From Paralvinella palmiformis (taxonomy: Eukaryota; Annelida; Polychaeta; Terebellida; Alvinellidae): DNA of 64,000 bases. Position 1 is the first letter of the stretch, and each line of letters begins with the position of its first letter. The notes below the pieces were generated by a model. The model saw only the letters and a program-made list of their open reading frames with translations. It was not told the DNA's origin and ran no database searches. The stretch covers positions 51,001-115,000 of the forward strand of contig JAODUP010000165.1 of NCBI GenBank assembly GCA_025642065.1, written 5' to 3'. Positions 1 to 10,386 of the stretch are shown here, piece by piece. The translations under genes were made by a program, and so were the position numbers.

Positions 1-102
1 CGGGAAGTTTATTAAATAGTATTGCGTATCAAGTCGTAACTCATTAAGTTTGTACTCTACGAATGAGTCACTTCTTAAAGTGCATTCTCAACCATTGAAT
101 AT

Positions 103-103
<1 letters not shown>

Positions 104-173
<70 letters not shown>

Positions 174-178
174 GGGGG
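104..178. repeat. Composite (CT)n-(TA)n-(GA)n microsatellite
   Basis: A run of CT dinucleotides passes directly into TA dinucleotides and then into GA dinucleotides, ending in a G run that mirrors the C run at the start. The whole block is its own reverse complement, so it can fold into one long hairpin. Confidence 0.95.
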
Positions 179-991
179 ATTAGAAGGTAATTATAATTAG
201 TCACTAGTCCACAGAACTAGTATCGTGGAAAATATACTAGTACTGAGAGTAATTTACTAGTCCCGACTACACCAAATAAAATTTCAATTACATAATGTTT
301 ATTTCATAATGTGTTAACTTCAATGGTTTTGTATAGCATTATGAATACATTTAAATGTTCATTTGAAGAAAAGAAACAACAGGTCATTGGTAGCTGATCC
401 AAAAAGAGCATCTGGTTTCAACTGCTGAACCTGGGGGAATCTAGGTTTGGGTCAATTTCTGCTTCGATTGTTTATTTATAAATGCCATCAAACAAGCGAG
501 TTGTTCAGATTTGAGGGAGGTTTCATGGGGTAACTATAGTGGCTTCGTCTTACAAATCAAGGTCATTTGTACTAGACTGTCACGTATTTGACTGGGGCCG
601 GAAAAGAAATATGGCCGTCCCGACTCCAGTATGCTCTAGCGCGTAAGAAGCTGAACGGCCGTGCGTTCTCCGGTTTATGCGAGTGATGGCTTAACAAGAA
701 ACAGGAGCGGACTAGAAACCGAACGAGCATAGACGGAATTTCGTGTTATGGTGATGCCGACATAGCGCGCTGTTCCCAATGCCACACAATTTCCCTCAGG
801 GTTCACAACCTGTTGGCTGTTTAAAAACATTTTGACGCGGGGTATGTCCAGCAGATTGATACATTTGGGCAAGATGCGACTTTATTCTAGCCTAATAATT
901 TTACTCGCCCGCAAGAAGAATCAAACTGAAAGTTTACTAGTCATGTCAATTCTGTACTCTCTTTCGACGAAGGGGAGAACGGTAATTTCTA

Positions 992-1031
<40 letters not shown>

Positions 1032-1374
1032 CACTTTAATCGAATTAATAATCAGAGATTCCAATTCCAGTAAAGTAGTGAAAGGTACATTGTCTACTGA
1101 CCATTCAAAAAATGTGATTATACACCTCGTTTTAGCATAACGTATACGTGTATAGTTTAACCTTGGCGAATACAAAGGATTCCGATAATGGATTGTACAC
1201 GGCATAATAATTATAAATAACCAAAATAATTAAATCACGAAGAATACTAAACATTCGTCACTTAGTGATGTATGGCATAGATTTGTCCAGGTTAAAGTCC
1301 CTGTCAAACAAATGTCATATTAGCTATAAAATATGACACTTTTTATTTCCTCTCATTGGATGGGGAGGAGACAC
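179..1374. other. AT-rich intergenic stretch, no gene seen
   Basis: No recognisable protein motif in any frame. The longest open frames overlap a (TA)n run at about 998-1029 and translate it into Ile-Tyr repeats, so they are not credible genes. Confidence 0.6.
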
Positions 1375-1545
1375 CGACAACGCAGGTGTTAGAGCGCAAT
1401 GATGCAAATCCCATGTTGCGAGTTCGAACCCGACGGGTACTTTGTTGTCTTATAAGATGCTTCCCTAAGGAATGGCCTTTTGGCAGTATGAACTGAGCCA
1501 AGGTTAAATAAACCACTCACTTACCTCGCTCACTTACTCACCTTG
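1375..1545 (+). mobile_element. tRNA-derived SINE-like element
   Basis: A pol III type B-box-like sequence (GAGTTCGAACCCG, near 1419-1431) follows an A-box-like GGTGTTAGAGCG about 35 nt upstream. Downstream lies a SINE-like tail ending in AAACCACTCACTTACC and related ACTC repeats. No clear target-site duplication was found. It could also be a decayed tRNA pseudogene. Confidence 0.45.
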
Positions 1546-2534
1546 CATTAGAGTAAATGGGAAAAATTAACTATGCATGAAAAAATAAGACGCTTATGCA
1601 AAATATGAACTGTTGTCACGATGTCAAATGCTCTATGATTATCAATATGCCGTGTTGCTGGTCAACATAATGACAATTTGTTGTTAAAGTCACCATGACA
1701 CTGTGTATGTAAATGATAATGTTACTTGATTGAAGGCTTTTATATACTGACGGTAAATAAACAGATTACGAACATATCATGCGCTGATCTGACACTGTGT
1801 CTATCAATCATGAATTCGATGAAGATGAAATGAATGAATAAATGAGTGAATAAGTCAGTTACGGTCAGTTAGCCGGTGTTCGGTTGATTCATCCGGGGAC
1901 AGGCTACGCCTAGAACCGGCGGTCGAGTGTCCTATTCCTCGGGGACAATAAAATAATCGGACGCAAACGCTTTTATAAACACTAGAAATCTCTTTCGAAC
2001 ATACGACACTCTGATAAGAACCCGTGACCTCAACATTTGTACTACATGGTACTACCAACTACGCTCATTGAAGTGATCAGGTTGTCCGTCGGTCGGAGGT
2101 GACGAGATTGGGTCAAATGGGAAGACAATACTAGAATAAAGGCTGTTCATTATTTCCATTCGCCACCAACCTTATTGTTCTATGATGGCCTTGTTTGCCA
2201 GCAATGTTCGGCGAGTCGTCCGCACGGACATTAACCTGGAATTCCTGTTTAGGGTTGTTATTGTTGTTGTTGTTGATGATGTTGTTTTTGTTGTTATTGA
2301 TATTGTTGTTGTGGTTGTCGTTGTTGAAGGTTTTATTTTTATTCTGTCGCTGCCGTAAGTCATAAGGTGGCCTACTCTGAAGTAATCAATTCAATTATTG
2401 CATCCCAGTCAAAGAACGAGTCAGTGAGTTCCTAACCTTAACTTAAGTGTTTGTAGTGCTATATGAGGGTCTTATATATTAGATGTTAGTCCACTCAGAG
2501 ACCAAGAAACTCAGCAAAACATATTGTGTACTGT
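1546..2534. other. Intergenic stretch with (GTT)n repeat
   Basis: No gene recognised. A degenerate GTT trinucleotide repeat lies at about 2253-2335; the reverse-strand open frame there is only threonine-rich translation of that repeat. Confidence 0.6.
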
Positions 2535-2822
2535 CCAGCTAGATAGCTGCTCTGAAGCGCTTTACGGTATTGCAATCCACGACTCAGACCTGTATCAATC
2601 CGGCACGCGCCTCAACTCCCAAGGTAGCACACACGGCATGCTGCCGTTATAGGCGCAAAACGTTACTCAGAGACGCAAAGCCTTCACGTCCTGTCAGGTT
2701 CCCATTTCTGGCTTAGTGAACCAGTCGCGCCACATGAGAACATTGCAGCTCCGGGCTCTCGAACCCGCGACCCTTAGGTTACGACTGTCACGGCCTAACT
2801 AACTGCACAATCCCGGTTCGAC
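2535..2822 (-). mobile_element. tRNA-derived SINE, family C, copy 1
   Basis: This segment matches the copy at 3186-3518 at many short blocks in the same order (for example CATCTCAACTCCCAAG-like, GCTGCCRTTATAGGCGCAAA, GTGAACCAGTCGC, GCAGCTC, GCGACC). Read on the minus strand it begins with a tRNA-like part (A-box-like TTAGTTAG and a B-box-like run ending in TTCGAGAGCCC) and ends at a GCGCTTCAGAGCAGC stem. The 3' tail seems shortened relative to copy 2. Confidence 0.65.
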
Positions 2823-2838
2823 ATAGTAAACACTGTTA

Positions 2839-3150
2839 TCTATATGAACACCAGACAAAGGTCATCAATTAAAACAGTAAATCAGCAATTGGGCTCCAAG
2901 AACAGAAAACACATGAAGGATTCATAAACATTCACCAGACAGAGGCTGACCAATAAACTGGTTATCAATAAAGCCATTAAGTGGGCACTTTAGCACCAAG
3001 AAAAAAAACACATTAACAATCTATAAACACTGACCAGAAAAAAGCTCACCCATAAAACGGTAATCAATAAAGTCAAAAAGTGGGCAATTGGGCACCAAAA
3101 ATAGAAAACAAGTGGAGGATTTATAAAAACATATATTGAAGAATATAATA
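2839..3150. repeat. Three-unit degenerate tandem repeat, about 100 bp period
   Basis: Three successive units share the blocks TTGGGCWCCAAGAA / GAAAACACAT / TATAAACAYT / CCAGA / ACTGGTTATCAATAAAG / AGTGGGCA. Unit starts are near 2890, 2993 and 3090. It lies directly between the two SINE family C copies. Confidence 0.7.
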
Positions 3151-3185
3151 TGACACTAATTAGTAATCTGGAAATAGTGTAATTG

Positions 3186-3518
3186 TAACAATAATAATAA
3201 TAATATGTGACATTCATATAGCGCCCTATTCAGCTAGAAGCTGTTCCAGGGCGCTTTTCAATATTATTATCGCTGACTCTGACCTGTTTCCACCCAGCAC
3301 ACATCTCAACTCCCAAGTGAGTATACAACGCGCGCTGCCATTATAGGCGCAAAGCGTTAATCAAACACCTACCAATCGCGTCCTACCAGGTACTCATTTG
3401 TTTAATGGATGAGTGAACCAGTCGCCACATGACGGCATTGCAGCTCACGGGGCCTCGAATCCGCGACCGTTCTGCTACGAGTCCTACGCTCTAACTAACT
3501 GCGCTATCACGGCTCGAT
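3186..3518 (-). mobile_element. tRNA-derived SINE, family C, copy 2, with L2-like tail
   Basis: Read on the minus strand: a tRNA-like head with A-box-like TAGCGCAGTTAGTTAGAGCG and a B-box-like GCGGATTCGAGGCC, a central body, then a 3' stem-loop (GCGCCCTGG...AATAGGGCGCTATATGAAT) and an (ATT)n tail. The stem-loop plus ATT tail resembles the 3' end of the CR1/L2-like LINE at 25.0-27.1 kb in this window, which suggests that this LINE type mobilised the SINE. Confidence 0.75.
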
Positions 3519-4359
3519 GGATATGAAAGGAAGCCGTTATCGGTATTTCACGGCCATAGTCATAGATCACCATTTATAAAGGATCAAGTAAAATACTGCA
3601 TGCACTAAGCCAATTGATGGTCTGGGTATGTTTTTGTTATCGGCAGAATCGAATGTTTTAGCAAGAAACGGCAACTGAGAGCCCTTTCTGGAAAATTAAC
3701 GTTACAGTTTTGCGATGTTAATATTTGTGATAAATGGACGTGATAATGGATCAAAACGTATTTTAAGGGAGGAAAATGTAATCCCCTCCGTCTAGTACCT
3801 GAGTTCAAATCCCGACTGATATATGTCTAAAGGCTGATTAATTTTTCCTAGCGCCTCCGCTTTTGATATTTTTAGTTATTTTTTTCCCGATATAAATACA
3901 AAATGGACCTAGAACTGAAATATTTTACGGCCATTTTATAATCTTAAGATGCAGTTACGTTTTAAGATAACATATTCATTCACACAAATAACTACATTAA
4001 GAAATATGTGGCTTCAATCACAGACGGACATAACACACGACGAAATACAAGTAATTATACGCATTCAGCTAACTAACTATTATATGCAAACATATTGTCA
4101 TGGACTCATTACTAATGGCACAACGTATCGTGGTACAGCTAATGGTGTTGTGATTTGCATGCCTTCAGATTCTCGGATCATATCCGAGTGTGTATTATAT
4201 TTCCTGTTTAAGGCGAACGCCAAGTGAGGCTACCCCATACACACAAGTTAGTGATATCACCATGACAACTGTCAACATAAATATGTATGTTTCTAAGTAC
4301 TAAGGGATAATCTCATGATCAACACGTTAACTTGCCGCATGTATGCCAGTCTGTATACA
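3519..4359. other. Intergenic, no supported gene
   Basis: An open frame of 92 codons (3949-4227, plus strand) has no recognisable motif and no supporting splice or promoter context. Otherwise AT-rich DNA. Confidence 0.5.
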
Positions 4360-4923
4360 AAAGTGAAAGATGAAACACCCTTCAGACATGCTAATACTGA
4401 GATTTAAACTCAACTGGTTTAGATTAATTACCAAACCCTACCAATTACATCTTAGAGGGAAGAGGGTTAGTGGTATAATGAAGTGTTGTGTAATTAAACA
4501 TTAACTAAAAAACAAGTTGTTATTCTAGAACATATCTGTTTTAAGTTACCAACAGAAATTCTAATACTTTACTTTCTAATCTTTGTACAGCATAAATCTT
4601 AAATATAAAAAAAATGATGCATTAACTTCCCAGATTTGAAGATTCATTGACACAGAAATATGTAAATATTTACAATATGTGATGCTTATAAACAACAAAA
4701 GACAATCTTATTAAATATCTGAATGTTTATAGTAGTATTTGAAGATAGAATCAACCACTTATAAATTATGATTCACATGCACAAGTACAAACATCTCATT
4801 GTTTTTTTGTTGCTCTCATATCATGTTTTATTTTGATATTAAAATGCCATCTTAAAATAGCCTACAAAGCAACACATCTTCAAATAAAAGCTTGTGAAAA
4901 ATGTCACTAACAATTAACTATCA
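4360..4923. repeat. 564-bp direct repeat, copy 1 (3' UTR of the minus-strand exon)
   Basis: Identical, apart from about two substitutions, to 5236-5799, with a constant offset of 876 bp and no indels. On the minus strand this copy begins five bases after the stop codon of the exon at 4928-5119 and contains TTTATT (minus-strand AATAAA) near 4826, so it would serve as the 3' UTR of that gene. Confidence 0.95.
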
Positions 4924-4927
4924 TTTA

Positions 4928-5119
4928 CTACTCGTTTAATGCGTCTTTTGCCTCATCTGCCTCAATGCCAAACAAACTGAATGGAATCTTGGTGAGATCA
5001 CTGTGAAGTGTGTCTATCTTGAGAGATTGGAAGCACTCATAAAACTTCTCCACAGATGAGTAGTACATATAGTGGCTGCTGCCCCCTGTTGGATTCAGCT
5101 GTGATAACATATCGCAACC
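4928..5119 (-). CDS. Terminal coding exon of an unidentified gene
   Basis: The minus-strand reading starts at a good 3' splice site (TTGATTTTCTTCAG followed by GGTTGCGATATG), is open for 63 codons and ends in TAG directly followed by TAA. The peptide runs from GCDMLSQLNPTGGSS through YMYYSSVEKFYECF to DEAKDALNE; it is acidic at its end and has no transmembrane segment. I do not recognise the family. The acceptor, the double stop and the downstream AATAAA-like site argue for a real last exon rather than chance. The preceding exon was not firmly located; the candidate at 7604-7728 does not join in phase directly, so another exon would be needed between them. Confidence 0.55.
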   Translation of the reverse strand, partial: GCDMLSQLNPTGGSSHYMYYSSVEKFYECFQSLKIDTLHSDLTKIPFSLFGIEADEAKDALNE

Positions 5120-5235
5120 CTGAAGAAAATCAAGTACAAAGGATTAGACAAATTGATGAATTTTGTATGTTTTACAGCCGCTTTTGTACACATGATATGT
5201 TAAATGGGCCCAGCAATGTCCAAGGGTAATGAGGC

Positions 5236-5799
5236 AAAGTGAAAGATGAAACACCCTTCAGACATGCTAATACTGAGATTTAAACTCAACTGGTTTAGAT
5301 TAATTACCAAACCCTACCAATTACATCTTAGAGGGAAGAGGGTTAGTGGTATAATGAAGAGTTGTGTAATTAAACATTAACTAAAAAACAAGTTGTTATT
5401 CTAGAACATATCTGTTTTAAGTTACCAACAGAAATTCTAATACTTTACTTTCTAATCTTTGTACAGCATAAATCTTAAATATAAAAAAAATGATGCATTA
5501 ACTTCCCAGATTTGAAGATTCATTGACACAGAAATATGTAAATATTTACAATATGTGATGCTTATAAACAACAAAAAACAATCTTATTAAATATCTGAAT
5601 GTTTATAGTAGTATTTGAAGATAGAATCAACCACTTATAAATTATGATTCACATGCACAAGTACAAACATCTCATTGTTTTTTTGTTGCTCTCATATCAT
5701 GTTTTATTTTGATATTAAAATGCCATCTTAAAATAGCCTACAAAGCAACACATCTTCAAATAAAAGCTTGTGAAAAATGTCACTAACAATTAACTATCA
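5236..5799. repeat. 564-bp direct repeat, copy 2
   Basis: Near-identical duplicate of 4360-4923. In the minus-strand orientation it lies upstream of the exon at 4928-5119, in what would be its last intron, and it carries the same AATAAA-like site. Confidence 0.95.
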
Positions 5800-7264
5800 A
5801 TCAATTTATTTTATACCGTTTAAACAATATGACAGGATAATCATAACACAGCCGCATACACCTTCCCGCACGAACGTAATAATTTAGAAGTAGACATTTC
5901 TCTATCTTTGTATTTTGTCCACAGTAAAAAAATTCGCCCACAGACAGTTACATTTGTCAGACTACATACACATTTCTATTTGTCTGAAAATTAGTATTGC
6001 AGCACTGTATTATATTGAATATGCTTTTGCAAATTTCACCAACAATTAACTATCAATCAGTTGATATTGGCTCTTTCAATCGTGACAGTGATTGGCCTAT
6101 GTTTGATGCTAGCTCCGCCCAACTGATTCGATGTTGCGCATTATTACAACACACTGTTGTTGTATCATTTATCAGTGAGCCGAGCTGTCTCGTCAGTGGG
6201 TCGAGCTGTCTCATAATGGGGCCTAACTGTTTGGGCTGAGTTGTCACTTGGGCCGAGCTGTCTAGGATTCGTATGTTCATGTCTGTAAATTAACTCCATC
6301 CATGGTCCAAGACCAAGCTGAAGGAATGAAGGATAATATAATCTTATTCTGCCATTATCTGGTGTATGTGAAACGATCTGTGTATTTATATTATATTATT
6401 CTTGCAGAATATCAATATGGCACTCAAAGGCTCAACATAAAGACACTGTTATGCACTCACTGCAATGCTCCAGTGGGCATTATCAGTTGATAAAATGGAG
6501 AGATGCACCTGTAGTGTGGTGTGCATTAGAAAATTAAGACTTGATCATCCATCATGCACATGCCCACCACCATTTGAGTAGGTTATGATTGTCATATCAC
6601 ATCCATGTATTATTATCCTCTCAAATTAGTCAGTGTACTGGGAACTGGACTATTCGTCCTCACTTTTATTCACCTGTCAAGTTGCTTCACCCTGTTTTAT
6701 ATTATAGAATCATCACTCTTGATTTAGTGTCACCTTTGTTTTATATGATTATCTTTTGTGCTTGTTTTATATTATTATAAAACAACTATAATTAATAATT
6801 ATATTACATATTTTTTGTAGTATTTTTTATTATTAATACTTCCGAAAAGAATTAGACTAATTTTTTTTCTTCAGGTCACAACTATATTATAATAAATGAC
6901 CCATTCTTATATTCCCTTAGCACAAACTGGGAAACAGTGATATATGGATGCATGTTTATTTTCATACAAATAATACAAATAAACTAAAATTACTACCAAA
7001 TATTGAAAATAATTTAAAACTTAATATTTAAAACAATATAATACATGAGCATTCCATCATACCAGAGTTCCACATATTATATACATAATTAAACATGCCA
7101 ACTTGTATGGTACAAGTTTATACTTGCATGATTATTTAACTGTTTATTACTAATATCACCAACTTATAACATATATATGGCCAAATTAATTTCTGGTATC
7201 CCTATTACATGTATCTGATTATCAAAAATGTATATATTGCACATTTTGTTTTCACATGATACAG
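5800..7264. other. AT-rich non-coding stretch with short degenerate repeats
   Basis: A 19-bp direct repeat (AACAATTAACTATCAATCA) occurs at 5785-5803 and 6041-6059. Around 6170-6265 a degenerate unit of the type GGGCCGAGCTGTCT is repeated about four times. No protein family seen. Confidence 0.5.
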
Positions 7265-7515
7265 GCTGTTTCAATTCTCAAGCAAAAAATTGATCATGAA
7301 AAAAGGGAGCAGTGGCTACGGAACTTGAACAGAGGGGATGAACTACATTCTTTCAAGTTCAAAGAACCATCCAAGTCGCATTGTGTCTGCTCTCTATATT
7401 TCATCAACAGCAAACCATCACACATCCACCCAGATCCAGAAATTAATTTAGGACATGGAGTTAACAAATGTCAAAGGTGCCTTGCTTGTAATTTGTATTC
7501 AATGCATAATCTGTG
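7265..7515 (+). CDS. THAP-like zinc-finger exon (candidate)
   Basis: An open segment lies between an acceptor (CACATGATACAG) and a donor (CTGTG then GTAAAG). The peptide contains REQWLRNLNR, then SHCVCSLYFINSKPS and HPDPEINLGH. A Cys followed by CS-x-x-F and a short Pro/His run is the pattern of the second half of THAP domains, the C2CH DNA-binding modules common in P-element-like transposases and host proteins. The amino-terminal C-x-x-C half is not in this exon. It could be a host exon or a domesticated or decayed transposon; the neighbours do not decide. Confidence 0.4.
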
Positions 7516-7603
7516 GTAAAGGACATCTGCTGTCTTCATCTTCAGATATGTACTGATATCGATGAAGTATAGACTGGGCCATCTAACACAAGCAGATTCT
7601 CAC

Positions 7604-7728
7604 AGCCAGTCCATCTCCTTCGATGTAATTGTAAAGGGGTCTAGCAATATGGTGCCATCCTGCATTCTCAACAGTTCCTTGTATTCATTGAGATTCACCC
7701 TCATGGACTGCTCCACAGATAGATCAAC
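7604..7728 (-). CDS. Candidate coding exon, unidentified
   Basis: On the minus strand a pyrimidine-rich acceptor (CCTGGGAGTCTGACATTCAG) precedes 125 open bases ending at a GTGAGA donor. The peptide begins VDLSVEQSMRVNLNEYKEL and ends with ITSKEMDWL. It lies just beyond the broken RNase H end of the gypsy copy at 7757-8990 but does not read like gypsy RNase H, so it may be a host exon of the same minus-strand gene as 4928-5119. Family unknown. Confidence 0.35.
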
Positions 7729-7756
7729 CTGAATGTCAGACTCCCAGGCAAAAAGA

Positions 7757-8990
7757 GCTCTCACACGCCCATGCAGAGGCAAGGCACTCCTTTTCAATCT
7801 TGGCATGCCTCTTCTCAGCATCTGTTAGCGTGCATGATACGAATGCTATAGGCTGCAGCTGTTTTCCATCATGCTGAAGTAAAGCGGCTCCTAATCCATA
7901 ACTGCTACTGTCAGCACTCACTACTGTGTGGTGGTTTGGTTGGTAGAAATGCAGCGTTGGTAGGTATCGCAGTTTGCTTTTTACATGTACAAATGCTTTT
8001 TCCTGTCCTTGTCCCCACCGCCATACTGTATCATTTTTCAGCAAGTCTGTGCGACGTTTCAGTAAACTAGCTATGCCTGGTATGTACTTTGATAGGTAGT
8101 TAAGCATTCCGCACAGAGAGCGCAACTCTGTGACATTTGTTGGTGGTGGTAGTTCACGCAATGCTCTCACTTTATCAGCATCTGGTTGTACACCTTTTTC
8201 ACTGATGTTATGACCAAAATATTTCACTGCGCTTCGGCCAAAATGACATTTGTTTTTATTAAATTTTAGTCCATAGTCACATACGCGTTTTAGTACTTCG
8301 TCAAGACATCTGTCACGTTCTTCGTTGTTTCAACCCAAATCAGTATGTCGTCTATCACTGCATCACAATCATCTAGACCTTGTAACATTTCATTCATCTT
8401 CTTTTGGAAAGCTTCCGGTCCTAAACTGATCCCCATGGAAATTCTGCTGAAACAGAATCTCCCAAAAGGTCTGAAAAATGTTGTCAATGTCGTGCTTTCT
8501 GGACTCGGAGGTATTTTATAGAAACCCCCAACAGCATCTAGAGTGGAAAATACTGTCGCCCCGGCTAGTTTCGGTGCTATGTCTTCCAGATTTGGCGACA
8601 TTTATATGGGTCATTTCACGGCATGATTCAGTTTTTTAAAGTCCACACATATCCTCACATCACCTGAACCTTTCGCAACCACTACCATAGGCACACACCA
8701 ATCATTTGCCTCAATGACTTCTTTGATGATGCCTGCACTTTTCATTCTCTCTAATTCTGCTTTTACTTTGTCCATCACAGGGAATGATACTCGTCGTGCG
8801 GTGGACATGCTGTATGATTCGGCTTCGGTACATAGGTTTATGGTGATGGGTTCCGTGTGCATTAAACCATCAGCTCCAAAAACATCTTGCTTTACTTCCA
8901 CTTTGTCGACTTTCGCCATGATGCGAAATCTGCAGGCCACTCTTCCCATTCATCGGCGTTGTAGCTGAATATCGGTGGTGGGTCAAACCG
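7757..8990 (-). mobile_element. Truncated Ty3/gypsy retroelement (gag start fused to RT-RNase H)
   Basis: Minus-strand order: a short gag-like start (MARFDPPPIF...DEWEEWP), then directly the RT entry region (ARRVSFPVMDKVKAELERM, GDVRICVDFKKLN), the RT palm with FSTLDAVGGFY and VIDDILIW (DD of the catalytic motif kept), the connection region ([18 protein letters not shown]) and RNase H ([28 protein letters not shown]). The element ends abruptly inside RNase H near 7757. There are several frameshifts; capsid remainder, zinc knuckle, protease, integrase and LTRs are missing. A dead copy. Confidence 0.85.
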
Positions 8991-9163
8991 TGCCATTGTT
9001 TTTTTTTACTTCTGACACTATGTTTGTGTTTGTCATCAACAAATGCCAGATCCGGTGGCTAATGTAAGCTTTGACAAAGTCCTTTATATGTCTCTTGAAT
9101 TTTGTGAACTCCTCCCATCCACATCAATGGCATTCTTAAAGGTAATATTTGTTATTGTGACAG

Positions 9164-9317
9164 AAGCGAGGTGATCAAGAATTTATCTTCTACAACTCTG
9201 AATTATACTATAACAGGACTGGATGCCACAACTATGTATACCATAGAGGTGTTTGTCATACCAAATTTGGTGATGGGCCATCAAGAGATGCTGACATAGA
9301 TTCTGTTATACCACCAG
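9164..9317 (+). pseudogene. Fibronectin III fragment, decayed exon a
   Basis: Between an acceptor (TTATTGTGACAG) and a donor (CCACCAG then GTATATC) one frame gives LNYTITGLDATTMYTIEVFV and, after a frame change, FGDGPSRDADIDSVIPPG. This is the last half of an FN3 domain (G-L-x-x-x-T-x-Y and the G-x-G-x-x-S turn). The frame change means the copy is not intact. It joins in phase to exon b. Confidence 0.5.
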
Positions 9318-9475
9318 GTATATCAATGTGCCAAATGGGGAAAAACAGTTAGACCGAAACTGTAAACTTACCTATAGTTCAGTATTAAATGAAGAGACCT
9401 GTGAATAACAATGTATGTATGTAGATGTATAATCTAGATTCCTCCTCATCTTAATTTTATTATTCACTGGTACAG

Positions 9476-9674
9476 GTAAGCCTGATCCACCATGACAGTG
9501 ACAGAGTATGGATATGCAAGTTACAGAAAGACAAGTTACGATAAACTGGCAGCCAAATAATGGTGGATTTGGACCAATCAGAAATTATATACTACAAGTA
9601 CAACATGATGATAATGAGTAGATTACAGAAACTGTTTACATCATGTTTAATGTTACATCATATACAATTACTGG
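9476..9674 (+). pseudogene. Fibronectin III fragment, decayed exon b
   Basis: It starts KPDPP, the hinge of a new FN3 domain, and continues VTERQVTINWQPNNGG, GPIRNYILQVQHDD and NVTSYTITG, with the conserved Trp and the pre-Tyr pattern. Three in-frame stop codons interrupt it, yet both splice sites (TGGTACAG, and GTAAGATG) remain. The wording resembles FN3 repeats of sidekick-type adhesion proteins, but FN3 repeats are too alike to name the parent gene. Confidence 0.5.
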
Positions 9675-10386
9675 GTAAGATGGCCTTTTGTATATCTAGT
9701 CATAGTGATAGGTTTAATTTACTGCATTAACATTTACTGTATAATCCATGATTAAGTACATTCAGCAAAATATGATATTGTATTATATATTGATTACACG
9801 TTATTGATAATTTCATATTTTGATTGATTTGGTGTTTTGACAGCATGTTTTGGTTTATAACAGAATTATTGTTAATACTCAGAACTTACTGTTGGACCAT
9901 AAAATTGTATGTGTTGGTTATATAACTCAGGGTCATTTTATTGGTAATCCAGCATTAATTTTGTCTTAAAGAATCAAGTAATAAAGAATTTTAGTGAAAT
10001 CATTATGTTTTCTAAGTTGAACACATTGACCTAGATACATGTATTATTGTGATCAGTTATCTAATGTGTACTTAGAGTTTATAACTGGTTAGATGTATCC
10101 TCCTGTACATTGTATGAGATATTTACATATATATTAAACTTCACTCAGTCTGTTTAGTAAAACTCTCTTAAACCAGTTAATAATCATAATAAGATGTTTC
10201 TTATTGTGTCTTCAGTTTATAGTCGTACATCAGATATAGATCACTGCCAAAAATATTATAAGATGATGTTCATTTAGTCAGTTATCTTGTCAGATACTGA
10301 ACAAACAAACAGGTAAATAGTCTGTTATGATATGGTTAATTAACTGATGATGTTCATCAAAGGTGTTTGATGAACAAGTGAACTGA
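9675..10386. other. AT-rich stretch upstream of the gypsy copy
   Basis: No gene recognised. A 5' LTR for the gypsy element that follows would be expected here, but no match to its partial 3' LTR (starting TGTTGTAATATCC at 14090) was seen. Confidence 0.4.

Noticed and set aside
832..1205. Overlapping open frames of about 100 codons on both strands
   Set aside because: Both are carried by a (TA)n run translated as Ile-Tyr repeats; no motif outside it.
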